A DNA stretch of 64,000 bases from Paratinospora sagittata (lineage: Eukaryota > Streptophyta > Magnoliopsida > Ranunculales > Menispermaceae): contig CM069597.1 in assembly GCA_035771175.1 (NCBI GenBank), positions 10,389,001 to 10,453,000 of the forward strand, in the 5' to 3' direction. The position numbers and the translations under genes are program-made. The notes beneath the pieces are model-generated. The model saw nothing but the letters and a program-made list of their open reading frames with translations. It did not search any database and was not told where the DNA came from. Below, in pieces: positions 11,522 to 24,522 of the stretch. The number at the start of each line of letters is the position of its first letter. Position 1 is the first letter of the stretch.

Positions 11522-12778
11522 GTTCCAATATCCCGGTGAATTTTTGACCATTAAATCTCAAATCTTGGTTTAAATGAACTAAATTTACTTAAAAAATGTG
11601 TTTGAAGCAATCGCGACCAATCCACCGGATTGCTTTCTCCACCAACTCTTTGATCGAGTCCCAATATCCTTTTATGAACCCCTGAAATAGATGAAACTCC
11701 GTTCCAATATGGCGATGAATTTTTGACCCCTAAATCTCAAATTTTTTGTTTAAATGAACTAAATTTACTTAGAAAATGTGTTTGAGGCAATCGCTACCAA
11801 TCCACTAGATTGCTTTCTCCACCAACTCTTTGAGCGAGTCCCAATATCCTTCTATGAACCCCCGGAATAGATGGAACTCCGTTCCAATATCCCGGTGAAT
11901 TTTTGACCATTAAATCTCAAATCTTGGTTTAAATGAACTAAATTTACTTAGAAAATGTGTTTGAAGCAATCGCGACCAATCCACCGGATTGCTTTCTCCA
12001 CCAACTCTTTGATCGAGTCCCAATATCCTTCTATGAACCCCCTAGAATAGATGGAACTCCGTTCCAATATGTCGATGAATTTTTGACCCCTAAATCTCAA
12101 ATTTTTTGTTTAAATGAACTAAATTTACTTAGAAAATGTGTTTGAGGCAATCGCTACCAATCCACTAGATTGCTTTCTCCACCAACTCTTTGAGCGAGTC
12201 CCAATATCCTTCTATGAACCCCCGGAATAGATGGAACTCCGTTCCAATATCCCGGTGAATTTTTGACCATTAAATCTCAAATCTTGGTTTAAATGAACTA
12301 AATTTACTTAGAAAATGTGTTTCAAGCAATCGCGACCAATCCACCGGATTGCTTTCTCCACCAACTCTTTGATCGAGTCCCAATATCCTTCTATGAACCC
12401 CCAGAATAGATGGAACTCCGTTCCAATATGGCGATGAATTTTTGACCCCTAAATCTCAAATTTTTTGTTTAAATGAACTAAATTTACTTAGAAAATGTGT
12501 TTGAGGCAATCGCTACCAATCCACTAGATTGCTTTCTCCACCAACTCTTTGAGCGAGTCCCAATATCCTTCTATGAACCCCCGGAATAGATGGAACTCCG
12601 TTCCAATATCCCGGTGAATTTTTGACCATTAAATCTCAAATCTTGGTTTAAATGAACTAAATTTACTTAGAAAATGTGTTTGAAGCAATCGCGACCAATC
12701 CACCGGATTGCTTTCTCCACCAACTCTTTGATCGAGTCCCAATATCCTTCTACGAACCCCCGGAATAGAAGGAACTCC
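11522..12778. repeat. Short dimeric HOR run, 359/360-bp unit, about 3.5 copies
   Basis: GTTCCAATATCCCGGTG followed by the ACCATTAAATC monomer starts at 11522, 11881, 12241 and 12600. The alternate monomer carries the rare ATATGGCGATGAA (11707 and 12426) or ATATGTCGATGAA (12067) plus AAATTTTTTGTTT. The dimers are nearly identical, implying recent local amplification. They are unrelated in variant content to the A-B dimers at the left end of the window. Confidence 0.85.
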
Positions 12779-13949
12779 GTTCCAATATCCCGGTGAATTT
12801 TTGACCATTAAATCTCAAATCTTGGTTTAAATGAACTAAATTTACTTAGAAAATGTGTTTGAAGCAATCGCGACCAATCCACCGGATTGCTTTCTCACCA
12901 ACTCTTTAATCGAGTCCCAATATCCTTCTATGAACCCCCGAAATAGATGAAACTCCGTTCCAATATCCCGATGAATTTTTGACCCCTAAATCTCAAATTT
13001 TTTGTTTAAATGAACTAAATTTACTTAGAAAATGTGTTTGAGGCAATCTCTACCAATCCACTAGATTGCTTTCCCCACCAACTCTTTAAGCGAGTCCCAA
13101 TATCCTTCTATGAACCCCCGGAAAAGATGGAACTCCGTTCCAATATCCCGGTGAATTTTTGACCATTAAATCTCAAATCTTGGTTTAAATGAACTAAATT
13201 TACTTAGAAAATGTGTTTGAGGCAATCGCGACAAATCCACCGGATTGCTTTCTCCACCAACTCTTTGAGCGAGTCCCAATATCCTTTTAGCACCCCCCAG
13301 AATAGATGAAACTCCGTTTCAATATCCCGATGAATTTTTGACCATTAAATCTCAAATTTTGGTTTAAATGAACTGAATTTACTTAGAAAATGTGTTTGAG
13401 GCAATCGCTACCAATCTACCGTATTGCCTTCTCTACCAACTCTTTGAGCGAGTCCCAATATCCTTTTAGCACCCCCCAGAATAGATGGAACTCCGTTCCA
13501 ATATCCCGATGAATTTTTGACCCCTAAATCTCAAATTTTGGTTTAAATGAACTAAATTAACTTAAAAAATTTGTTTGAGGCAATCGCGACAAATCCACCG
13601 GATTGCTTTCTCCACCTACTCTTTTAGCGAGTCCCAATATCCTTCTAGCAACCCCCCAGAATAGATGGAACTCCGTTCCAATATCCCGATGAATTTTTGA
13701 CCCCTAAATCTCAAATTTTGGTTGAAATGAACTAAATTAACTTAGAAAATTTGTTTGAGGCAATCGCGACCAATCCACCGGATTGCTTCCTCCACCTACT
13801 CTTTTAGGAAGTCCCAATGTCCTTCTAGGAACCCCCCGGAATAGATGGAACTCCGTTCCAATATCCCGGTGAATTTTTGACCCCCAAATCTAAAATTTCG
13901 GTTGAAATGAACTAAATATTTTTAGAAAAAGTGTTTGAGGCAATCGCGA
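12779..13949. repeat. Mosaic satellite monomers
   Basis: This stretch of six to seven monomers mixes types found in the 11-mer, the CACCCCCCAG type (13287 and 13470, adjacent copies) and CTTTTAGCGAG types. One monomer carries a 1-nt deletion (TTTCTCACCAAC near 12893). I see no longer-range period within it. Confidence 0.75.
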
Positions 13950-15265
13950 CCAATCCACCAGATTGCTTTCTCTACCAACTCCTTCAGCGAGTCCCAATAT
14001 CCTTCAAGCAACCCCCAGAATAGATGGAACTCCGTTTCAATATCCCGATGAATTTTTTACCATTAAATCTCAAAATTTGGTTTAAATGAACCAAATTTAC
14101 TTAGAAAATGTGTTTGAAGCAATCGCGACCAATCCACCGGATTGCTTTCTCCGCCTACTCTTTGAGCGATTCCCAATATCCTTCTATGAACCCTCGGAAT
14201 AGGTGGAACTCTGTTTCAATATCCCGATGAATTTTTTACCCCTAAATCTCAAATTTTGCTTTCAATGAACTAAATTAACTAAAAAAATTTGTTTGAGGCA
14301 ATCGCGACAAATCCACCAGATTGCTTTCTCCACCTACTCTTTTAAGGAGTCCCAATATCCTTCTAGCAACCCCCCAGAATAGGTGGAACTCCGTTCCAAC
14401 ATCCCGATGAATTTTTGACCCCTAAATCTCAAATTTCTTGTTTAAATGAACTAAATTTACTTAGAAAATGTGTTTGAGGCAATCGCTACCAATCAACTAG
14501 ATTGCTTTCTCCACCAACTCCTTGAGCGAGTCCCAATATCCTTCTATGAAGCCCCGGAATAGATGGAACTCCGTTCCAATATCCCGGTGAATTTTTGACC
14601 ATTAAATCTCAAATCTTGGTTTAAATGAACTAAATTTACTTAGAAAATGTGTTTGAAGCAATCGCGACCAATCCACCAGATTGCTTTCTCTACCAACTCC
14701 TTGAGCGAGTCCCAATATCCTTCAAGCAACCCCCAGAATAGATGGAACTCCGTTTCAATATCCCGATGAATTTTTTACCATTAAATCTCAAAATTTGGTT
14801 TAAATGAACCAAATTTACTTAGAAAATGTGTTTGAAGCAATCGCGACCAATCCACCGGATTGCTTTCTCCGCCTACTCTTTGAGCGATTCCCGATATCCT
14901 TCTATGAACCCTCGGAATAGGTGGAACTCTGTTTCAATATCCCGATGAATTTTTTACCCCTAAATCTCAAATTTTGCTTTCAATGAACTAAATTAACTAA
15001 AAAAATTTGTTTGAGGCAATCGCGACAAATCCACCGGATTGCTTTCTCCACCTACTCTTTTAAGGAGTCCCAATATCCTTCTAGCAACCCCCCAGAATAG
15101 GTGGAACTCCGTTCCAACATCCCGATGAATTTTTGACCCCTAAATCTCAAATTTCTTGTTTAAATGAACTAAATTTACTTAGAAAATGTGTTTGAGGCAA
15201 TCGCTACCAATCAACTAGATTGCTTTCTCCACCAACTCCTTGAGCGAGTCCCAATATCCTTCTAT
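13950..15265. repeat. 4-monomer (718-bp) tandem duplication
   Basis: TCCCGATGAATTTTTTACC (ACCATT monomer) lies at 14043 and 14761, and the following GCTTTCAATGAACT monomer at 14223 and 14941; both are offset by 718 bp. Shared rare variants include AATTAACTAAAAAAATT, CTCTTTTAAGGAGTC, AACATCCCGATG and CCAATCAACTAG. Copy 1 is about 13950-14667 and copy 2 about 14668-15265. Confidence 0.8.
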
Positions 15266-15625
15266 GAACCCTCGGAATAGGTGGAACTCTGTTTCAATAT
15301 CCCGATGAATTTTTTACCCCTAAATCTCAAATTTTGCTTTCAATGAACTAAATTAACTTAAAAAATTTGTTTGAGGCAATCGCGACAAATCCACCGGATT
15401 GCTTTCTCCACCTACTCTTTTAGGGAGTCCCAATATCCTTCTAGCAACCCCCCAGAATAGGTGGAACTCCGTTCCAACATCCCGATGAATTTTTGACCCC
15501 TAAATCTCAAATTTTTTGTTTAAATGAACTAAATTTACTTAGAAAATGTGTTTGAGGCAATCGCTACCAATCCACTAGATTGCTTTCTCCACCAACTCTT
15601 TGAGCGAGTCCCAATATCCTTCTAT
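15266..15625. repeat. Partial third copy (2 monomers) of the 718-bp unit
   Basis: After copy 2 the array steps back by about 360 bp. CCCTCGGAATAGGTGG and the GCTTTCAATG monomer reappear at 15301 for the third time. This copy retains AATTAACTTAAAAAATT and TTTTAGGGAGTC rather than the AACTAAAAAAATT and TTTTAAGGAGTC of the two copies to its left. It is therefore closer to the related monomers in the 6.7-10.6 kb 11-mers. Confidence 0.7.
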
Positions 15626-17160
15626 GAACCCCCGGAATAGATGGAACTCCGTTCCAATATCCCGGTGAATTTTTGACCATTAAATCTCAAATCTTGGTTT
15701 AAATGAACTAAATTACTTAGAAAATATGTTTGAGGCAATCTCTACCAATCCACTAGATTGCTTTCTCCACCAACTCTTTGAGCGAGTCCCAATATCCTTC
15801 TATGAACCCCCGGAATAGATGGAACTCCGTTCCAATATCCCGGTGAATTTTTGACCATTAAATCTCAAATCTTGGTTTAAATGAACTAAATTTACTTAGA
15901 AAATGTGTTTGAGGCAATCGCGACAAATCCACCGTATTGCTTTCTCCACCTACTCTTTTAGTGAGTCCCAATATCCTTCTAGCAAACCCTCGGAATAGAT
16001 GGAACTCTTTTCCAATATCCCGATGAATTTTTGACCCCTAAATCTCAAATTTTGGTTTCAATGAACTAAATTAACTTAGAAAATTTGTTTGAGGCAATCG
16101 CGACCAATCCACCGGATTGCTTCCTCCACCTACTCTTTTAGGAAGTCCCAATATCCTTCTAGCAACCCCCCAGAATAGATGGAACTCCGTTTCAATATCC
16201 CGATGAATTTTTGACCACTAAATCTTAAATTTTGGTTTACATGAATTAAATTTACTTAGAAAATTTGTTTGAGGCAATCGCGACTAATACATTAGATTGC
16301 TTTCTCCACCAACTCTTTGATTGAGTCCCAATATCCTTCAAGGAACCCCCGGAATAGATGGAACTCCGTTCCAATATCCCGGTGAGTTTTTTACCCCCAA
16401 ATCTAAAATTTCGGTTGAAATGAACTAAATATTTTTAGAAAAAGTGTTTGAGGCAATCGCGACCAATCCACCAGATTGCTTTCTCCACCAACTCCTTCAG
16501 CGAGTCCCAATATCCTTCAAGCAACCCCCAGAATAGATGGAACTCCGTTTCAATATCCCGATGAATTTTTGACCATTAAATCTCAAATTTTGGTTTAAAT
16601 GAACTAAATTTACTTAGAAAATGTGTTTGAAGCAATCGCGACCAATCCACCGGATTGCTTTCTCCGCCTACTCTTTGAGCGATTCCCAATATCCTTCTAT
16701 GAACCCTCGGAATAGATGGAACTCTGTTTCAATCTCCCGATGAATTTTTTACCCCTAAATCTCAAATTTTGCTTTCAATGAACTAAATTAACTTAAAAAA
16801 TTTGTTTGAGGAAATCGCGACAAATCCACCGGATTGCTTTCTCCACCTTCTCTTTTAGGGAGTCCCAATATCCTTCTAGCAACCCCCCAGAATAGATGGA
16901 ACTCCGTTCCAATATCCGGGTGAATTTTTGACCATTAAATCTCAAATCTTGGTTTAAATGAACTAAATTTACTTAGAAAATGTGCTTGAGGCAATCGCGA
17001 CAAATCCACCAGATTGCTTTCTCCACCTACTCTTTTAGTGAGTCCCAATATCCTTCCTGCAACCCCCCAGAGTAGATGGAACTCCGTTCCAATATCCCGG
17101 TGAATTTTTGACCCCTATATCTAAAATTTTGGTTTAAATGAACTAAATATACTTAGAAAA
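15626..17160. repeat. Mosaic satellite monomers
   Basis: About 8.5 monomers of mixed type precede the first AGTAATTG marker. Examples are the GCTTCCTCCACC type (16119), GACTAATACATTAGATTGC (16281), ATTTCGGTTGAAATG (16409) and TATCCGGGTGAAT (16914). One monomer lacks a base (AACTAAATTACTTAG near 15706). No gene or insert is visible. Confidence 0.75.
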
Positions 17161-17519
17161 AGTAATTGAGGCAAACGCGACCAATCCACCTGATTGCTTT
17201 TTCCACCAACTCTTTGAGCGAGTCCCAATATCCTTCAAGCAACCCCCCAGAATAGATGGAACTCCGTTCCAATATCTCGATGAACTTTTGACCACTAAAT
17301 CTCAAATTTTGGTTTAAATGAATTAAATTTACTTAGAAAATTTGTTTGAGGCAATCGCGACCAATCCACCAGATTGCTTTCTCCACCAACTCTTTGATCG
17401 AGTCCCAATATCCTTCTATGAACCCTCGGAATAGATGGAACTCCGTTCCAATATCCCGGTGAATTTTTGACCCCCAAATCTAAAATTTTTGTTTAAATGA
17501 ACTAAATATACTTAGAAAA
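17161..17519. repeat. HOR unit, 2 monomers (marker phased)
   Basis: This is the first marker monomer in the window: ACTTAGAAAAAGTAATTGAGG in a CTAAATATAC background. The next marker is 359 bp on. This copy reads GCAAACGCGACC and CACCTGATTGCTTTTTCC, unlike later markers, so it looks like a diverged or ancestral marker. Confidence 0.8.
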
Positions 17520-19497
17520 AGTAATTGAGGCAATCGCGACCAATCCACCAGATTGCTTTGTCCACCAACTCCTTGAGAGAGTCCCAATATCCTTCAAACA
17601 AACCCCCAGAATAGATGGAACTCCGTTTCAATATCCCGATGGATTTTTGACCATTAAATCTCAAATTTTGGTTTAAATGAACTAAATTTACTTAGAAAAT
17701 GTGTTTGAAGCAATCGCGACCAATCCACCGGATTGCTTTCTCCGCCTACTCTTTGAGCGAGTCCCAATATCTTTCTATGAACCCTCGGAATAGATGGAAC
17801 TCTGTTTCAATATCCCGATGAATTTTTTACCCCTAAATCTCAAAATTTTCTTTCAATGAACTAAATTAACTTAAAAAATTTGTTTGAGGCAATCGCGACA
17901 AATCTACCGGATTGCTTTCTCCACCTACTCTTTTAGCGAGTCCCAATATCCTTCTAGCAACCCCCCCGAAATAGATGGAACTCCGTTCCAATATCCCGAT
18001 GAATTTTTGACCCCTAAATCTCAATTTTTTTGTTTAAATGAACTAAATTTACTTAGGAAATTTGTTTGAGGCAATCGCTACCAATCCACTAGATTGCTTT
18101 CTCCGCCAACTCTTTGAGCGAGTCCCAATATCCTTCTATGAACCCCCGGAATAGATGGAACTCCGTTCCAATATCCCGGTGAATTTTTGACCATTAAATC
18201 TCAAATCTTGGTTTAAATGAACTAAATTTACTTAGAAAATGTGTTTGAAGCAATCGCGACAATCCACCAGATTGCTTTCTCCACCAACTCTTTGATCGAG
18301 TCCCAATATCCTTCTATGAACCCCCGAAATAGAGGAAACTCCGTTCCAATATCCCGATGAATTTTTGACCCCTAAATCTCAAATTTTTTGTTTAAATGAA
18401 CTAAATTTACTTAGAAAATGTGTTTGAGGCAATCGCTACCAATCCACTAGATTGCTTTCTCCACCAACTCTTTGAGCGAGTCCCAATATCTTTCTATGAA
18501 CCCCCGGAATAGATGGAACTCCGTTCCTATATCCGGGTGAATTTTTGACCATTAAATCTCAAATCTTGGTTTAAATGAACTAAATTTACTTAGAAAATGT
18601 GCTTGAGGCAATCGCGACAAATCCACCATATTGCTTTCTCCACCTACTCTTTTAGTGAGTCCCAATATCCTTCTTGCAACCCCCCAGAATAGATGGAACT
18701 CTGTTTCAATATCCCGACGAATTTTTTACCCCTAAATCTCAAATTTTGCTTTCAATGAACTAAATTAACTTAAAAAACTAGTTTGAGGCAATCGCGACAA
18801 ATCCACCGGATTGCTTTCTCCACCTACTCTTTTAGCGAGTCCCAATATCCTTCTAGCAACCCCCCAGAATAGATGGAACTCCGTTCCAATATCCCGAGGA
18901 ATTTTTGACCCCTAAATCTCAAACTTTTTGTTTAAATGAACTAAATTTACTTAGAAAATGTGTTTGAGGCAATCGCTACCAATCCACTAGATTGCTTTCT
19001 CCACCAACTCTTTGAGCGAGTCCCAATATCTTTCTATGAACCCCCGGAATAGATGGAACTCCGTTCCAATATCCCGGTTAATTTTTTACCATTAAATCTC
19101 AAATCTTGGTTTAAATGAACTAAATGTACTTAGAAAATGTGTTTGAGACAATCGCGACAAATCCACCAAATTGCTTTCTCCACCTACTCTTTTAGTGAGT
19201 CCCAATATCCTTCTAGCAACCCCCCAGAATAGATGGAACTCCGTTCCAATATCCCGATGAATTTTTGACCCCTAAATCTCAAATTTTTTTTTTAAATGAA
19301 CTAAATTTACTTAGAAAATGTGTTTGTGGCAATCGCTACCAATCCACTAGATTGCTTTCTCCACCAACTCTTTGAGCGAGTCCCAATATCCTTCTATGAA
19401 CCCCCGGAATAGATCGAACTCCGTTCCAATATCCCGGTGAATTTTTGACCCCCCAATCTAAAATTTTTGTTTAAATGAACTAAATATACTTAGAAAA
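17520..19497. repeat. HOR unit, 11 monomers
   Basis: The span is 1978 bp between AGTAATTG markers. The unit begins with the standard pair, the TTTGTCCACC...GAGAGAGTCC marker and then a GTTTCAATATCCCGATGG...ACCATT monomer. It includes GTGCTTGAGGC monomers and the unusual AAAAAACTAGTTTGAGG (near 18772). Confidence 0.82.
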
Positions 19498-20395
19498 AGT
19501 AATTGAGGCAATCACGACCAATCCACCAGATTGCTTTGTCCACCAACCCCTTGAGAGAGTCCTAATATCCTTCAAACAAACCCCCAGAATAGATGGAACT
19601 CCGTTTCAATATCCCGATGAATTTTTGACCATTAAATCTCAAATTTTGGTTTAAATGAACTAAATTTACTTAGAAAATGTGTTTGAGGCAATCGCTACCA
19701 ATCCACTAGATTGCTTTCTCCACCAACTCTTTGAGCGAGTCCCAATACCTTTCTATGAACCCCCGGAATAGATGGAACTCCGTTCCAATATCCCGGTTAA
19801 TTTTTGACCATTAAATCTCAAATCTTGCTTTAAATGAACTAAATGTACTTAAAAAATGTGTTTGAGACAATCGCGACAAATCCACCAGATTGCTTTCTCC
19901 ACCTACTCTTTTAGTGAGTCCCAATATCCTTCTAGCAACCCCCCAGAATAGATGGAACTCCGTTCCAATATCCCGGTGAATTTTTGACCATTAAATCTCA
20001 AATCTTGGTTTAAATGAACTAAATTTACTTAGAAAATGTGTTTGAAGCAATCGCGACCAATCCACCGGATTGCTTTCTCCACCAAATATTTGATCGACTC
20101 CCAATATCCTTCTATGAACCCCCGAAATAGATGAAACTCTGTTCCAATATCCCGATGAATTTTTGACCCCTAAATCTCAATTTTTTTTTTTAAATGAACT
20201 AAATTTACTTAGAAAATGTGTTTGAGGCAATCGCTACCAATCCACTAGATTGCTTTCTCCACCAACTCTTTGAGCGAGTCCCAATATCCTTCTATGAACC
20301 CCCGGAATAGATGGAACTCCGTTCCAATATCCCGGTGAATTTTTGACCCCCCAATCTAAAATTTTTGTTTAAATGAACTAAATATACTTAGAAAA
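19498..20395. repeat. HOR unit, 5 monomers
   Basis: The span is 898 bp between markers. The marker monomer reads GCAATCACGACC and GAGAGAGTCCTAATATCC. The unit contains an 11-nt poly-T tract at 20181-20191. Just upstream of the marker is GACCCCCCAATCTAAAA, repeated before the next marker, which links the two as duplicates. Confidence 0.82.
20181..20191 (+). repeat. Expanded poly-T tract (11 T) in one monomer lineage
   Basis: In most monomers this site reads A-T(4-6)-G-TTTAAATG. In this lineage the G is lost and the run is a continuous 9-11 Ts: 19284-19293 (10), here (11), 21978-21987 (10), 23054-23062 (9), 24309-24318 (10), 27001-27011 (11) and 28797-28805 (9). The length variation between copies fits replication slippage after the interrupting G was lost. 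Confidence 0.85.
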
Positions 20396-21114
20396 AGTAA
20401 TTGAGGCAATCACGACCAATCCACCAGATTGCTTTGTCCACCAACTCCTTGAGAGAGTCCTAATATCCTTCAAACAAACCTCCAGAATAGATGGAACTCC
20501 GTTTCAATATCCCGATGAAGTTTTGACCATTAAAACTCAAATCTTGGTTTAAATGAACTAAATTTACTTAGAAAATGTGCTTGAGGCAATCGCGACAAAT
20601 CCACCACATTGCTTTCTCCACCTACTCTTTTAGTGAATCCCAATATCCTTCTTGCAACCCCCCAGAATAGATGGAACTCCGTTCCAATATCCCGATGAAT
20701 TTTTGACCCCTAAATCTCAAATTTTTTGTTTAAATGAACTAAATTTACTTAGAAAATGTGTTTGAGGCAATCGCTGCCAATCCACCGGATTGCTTTCTCC
20801 ACCAACTCTTTGAGCGAGTTCCAATATCCTTCAAGCAACCCCCAGAATAGATGGAACTCCGTTCCAATATCTCGATGAATTTTTGACCACTAAGTCTCAA
20901 ATTTTGGTTTAAATGAATTAAATTTACTTAGAAAATATGTTTGAGGCAATCGCGACCAATCCACCAGATTTCTTTCTCCACCAACTCTTTGATCGAGTCC
21001 CAATATCCTTCTATGAACCCCCGGAATAGATGAAACTCCGTTCCAATATCCCGGTGAATTTTTGACCCCCAAATCTAAAGTTTTTGTTTAAATGAACTAA
21101 ATATACTTAGAAAA
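20396..21114. repeat. HOR unit, 4 monomers
   Basis: The span is 719 bp between markers. Its order (GTGCTTGAGGC monomer, ATCGCTGCCAATCC monomer, then GACCACTAAGTCTC/AAAATATGTTTG monomer) recurs in the last monomers before the marker at 25958, at an offset of 4843 bp. Confidence 0.82.
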
Positions 21115-22191
21115 AGTAATTGAGGCAATCGCGACCAATCCACCAGATTGCTTTGTCCACCAACTCCTTGAGAGAGTCCTAATATCCTTCAAACAAACCC
21201 CCAGAATAGATGGAACTCCGTTTCAATATCCCGATGAATTTTTGACCATTAAATCTCAAATTTTGGTTTAAATGAACTAAATTTACTTAGAAAATGTGTT
21301 TGAAGCAACCGCGACCAATCCACCTGATTGCTTTCTCCGCCTACTCTTTGAGCGAGTCCCAATATCCTTCTATGAACCCTCGGAATAGATGGAACTCTGT
21401 TTCAATATCCCGACGAATTTTTTACCCCTTAATCTCAAATTTTGCTTTCAATGAACTAAATTAACATAAAAAACTTGTTTCAGGCAATCGCGACAAATCC
21501 ACCGGATTGCTTTCTCCACCTACTCTTTTAGCGAGTCCCAATATCCTTCTAGCTACCCCCCAGAATAGATGGAACTCCGTTCCAATATCCCGAGGAATTT
21601 TTGACCCCTAAATCTCAAATTTTTTGTTTAAATGAACTAAATTTACTTAGAAAATGTGTTTGAGGCAATCGCTACCAATCCACTAGATTGCTTTCTCCAC
21701 CAACTCTTTGAGCGAGTCCCAATATCTTTCTATGAACCCCCGGAATAGATGGAACTCCGTTCCAATATCCCGGTTAATTTTTGACCATTAAATCTCAAAT
21801 CTTGGTTTAAATGAACTAAATTTACTTAGAAAATGTGTTTGAAGCAATCGCGACCAATCCACCGGATTGCTTTCTCCACCAACTTTTTGATCGAGTCCCA
21901 ATATCCTTCTATGAACCCCCGAAATTGATGAAACTCTGTTCCAATATCCCGATGAATTTTTGACCCCTAAATCTCAATTTTTTTTTTAAATGAACTAAAT
22001 TTACTTAGAAAATGTGTTTGAGGCAATCGCTACCAATCCACTAGATTGCTTTCTCCACCAACTCTTTGAGCGAGTCCCAATATCCTTCTATGAACCCCCG
22101 GAATAGACGGAACTCCGTTCCAATATCCCGGTGAATTTTTGACCCCCAAATCTAAATTTTTTGTTTAAATGAACTAAATATACTTAGAAAA
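21115..22191. repeat. HOR unit, 6 monomers
   Basis: The span is 1077 bp between markers. AAAAACTTGTTTCAGGCAAT (near 21469) is a rare variant found again at 26312. This supports a 4843-bp offset duplication with the unit starting at 25958, which carries one extra monomer. Confidence 0.82.
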
Positions 22192-23266
22192 AGTAATTGA
22201 GGCAATCACGACCAATCCACCAGATTGCTTTGTCCACCAACTCCTTGAGAGAGTCCGAATATCCTTCAAACAAACCCCCAGAATAGATGGAACTCCGTTT
22301 CAATATCCCGATGAATTTTTGACCATTAAATCTCAAATTTTGGTTTAAATGAACTAAATTTACTTAGAAAATGTGTTTTAAGCAACCGCGACCAATCCAC
22401 CGGCTTGCTTTCTCCGCCTACTCTTTGAGCGAGTCCCAATATCCTTCTATGAACCCTCGAAATAGATGGAACTCTGTTTCAATATCCCGACGAATTTTTG
22501 ACCCCTAAATCTCAAATTTTTTGTTTAAATGAACTAAATTTACTTAGAAAATGTGTTTGAGGCAATCGCTACCAATCCACTAGATTGTTTTCTCCACCAA
22601 CTCTTTGAGCGAGTCCCAATATCTTTCTATGAACCCCCGGAATAGATGGAACTCCGTTCCAATATCCCGGTTAATTTTTTACCATTAAATCTCAAATCTT
22701 GGTTTAAATGAACTAAATGTACTTAGAAAATGTGTTTGAGGCAATCGCTACCAATCCACTAGATTGCTTTCTCCACCAACTCTTTGAGCGAGTCCCAATA
22801 TCTTTCTATGAACCCCCGGAATAGATGGAACTCCGTTCCAATATCCCGGTTAATTTTTGACCATTAAATCTCAAATCTTGGTTTAAATGAACTAAATGTA
22901 CTTAGAAAATGTGTTTGAGACAATCGCGACAAATCCACCAGATTGCTTTCTCCACCTACTCTTTGATCGAGTCCCAATATCCTTCTATGAACCCCCGAAA
23001 TAGATGAAACTCCGTTCCAATATCCCGATGAATTTTTGACCCCTAAATCTCAATTTTTTTTTAAATGAACTAAATTTACTTAGAAAATGTGTTTGAGGCA
23101 ATCGCTACCAATCCACCAGATTGCTTTCTCCACCAACTCTTTGAGCGAGTCCCAATATCCTTCTATGAACCCCCGGAATAGACGGAACTCCGTTCCAATA
23201 TCCCGGTGAATTTTTGACCCCCAAATCTAAATTTTTTGTTTAAATGAACTAAATATACTTAGAAAA
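22192..23266. repeat. HOR unit, 6 monomers (tandem copy 1)
   Basis: The span is 1075 bp. The rare variants GAGAGAGTCCGAATATCC, TGTGTTTTAAGCAACC, CACCGGCTTGC and, upstream, AATAGACGGAACTCC are all repeated 1075 bp downstream. The pair is a tandem 6-mer duplication. Confidence 0.85.
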
Positions 23267-24522
23267 AGTAATTGAGGCAATCACGACCAATCCACCAGAT
23301 TGCTTTGTCCACCAACTCCTTGAGAGAGTCCGAATATCCTTCAAACAAACCCCCAGAATAGATGGAACTCCGTTTCAATATCCCGATGAATTTTTGACCA
23401 TTAAATCTCAAATTTTGGTTTAAATGAACTAAATTTACTTAGAAAATGTGTTTTAAGCAACCGCGACCAATCCACCGGCTTGCTTTCTCCGCCTACTCTT
23501 TGAGCGAGTCCCAATATCCTTCTATGAACCCTCGAAATAGATGGAACTCTGTTTCAATATCCCGACGAATTTTTGACCCCTAAATCTCAAATTTTTTGTT
23601 TAAATGAACTAAATTTACTTAGAAAATGTGTTTGAGGCAATCGCTACCAATCCACTAGATTGTTTTCTCCACCAACTCTTTGAGCGAGTCCCAATATCTT
23701 TCTATGAACCCCCGGAATAGATGGAACTCCGTTCCAATATCCCGGTTAATTTTTTACCATTAAATCTCAAATCTTGGTTTAAATGAACTAAATGTACTTA
23801 GAAAATGTGTTTGAGGCAATCGCTACCAATCCACTAGATTGCTTTCTCCACCAACTCTTTGAGCGAGTCCCAATATCTTTCTATGAACCCCCGGAATAGA
23901 TGGAACTCCGTTCCAATATCCCGGTTAATTTTTGACCATTAAATCTCAAATCTTGGTTTAAATGAACTAAATGTACTTAGAAAATGTGTTTGAGACAATC
24001 GCGACAAATACACCAGATTGCTTTCTCCACCTTCTCTTTTAGTGAGTCCCAATATCCTTCTAGCAACCCCCCAGAATAGATGGAACTCCGTTCCAATATC
24101 CCGGTGAATTTTTGACCATTAAATCTCAAATCTTGGTTTAAATGAACCAAATTTATGTAGAAAATGTGTTTGAAGAAATCGCGACCAATCCACCGGATTG
24201 CTTTCTCCACCAACTTTTTGATCGAGTCCCAATATCCTTCTATGAACCCCCGAAATAGATGAAACTCCGTTCCAATATCCCGATGAATTTTTGACCCCTA
24301 AATCTCAATTTTTTTTTTAAATGAACTAAATTTACTTAGAAAATGTGTTTGAGGCAATCGCTACCAATCCACTAGATTGCTTTCTCCACCAACTCTTTGA
24401 GCGAGTCCCAATATCCTTCTATGAACCCCCGGAATAGATGGAACTCCGTTCCAATATCCCGGTGAATTTTTGACCCCCAAATCTAAAATTTTTGTTTAAA
24501 TGAACTAAATATACTTAGAAAA
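23267..24522. repeat. HOR unit, 7 monomers (tandem copy 2 plus one monomer)
   Basis: The span is 1256 bp. It matches the preceding 6-mer up to about 24030, where that copy continues with TACTCTTTGATCGAG and this one with TTCTCTTTTAGTGAG. It carries its own variants GACAAATACACCAG, AACCAAATTTATGTAG and TTTGAAGAAATCG. Confidence 0.82.

Noticed and set aside
14871..15300. AGGTGGAACTC and GCTTTCAATG monomers as a possible foreign insertion
   Set aside because: They stay in the 180-bp register and align over the full monomer; they are simply a divergent monomer clade.
20181..20191. Poly-T as an RNA polymerase III terminator or a retroelement tail
   Set aside because: There are no tRNA/5S-like A or B boxes upstream and no target-site duplication. 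The run sits at a fixed place in the monomer and arises by loss of one G.
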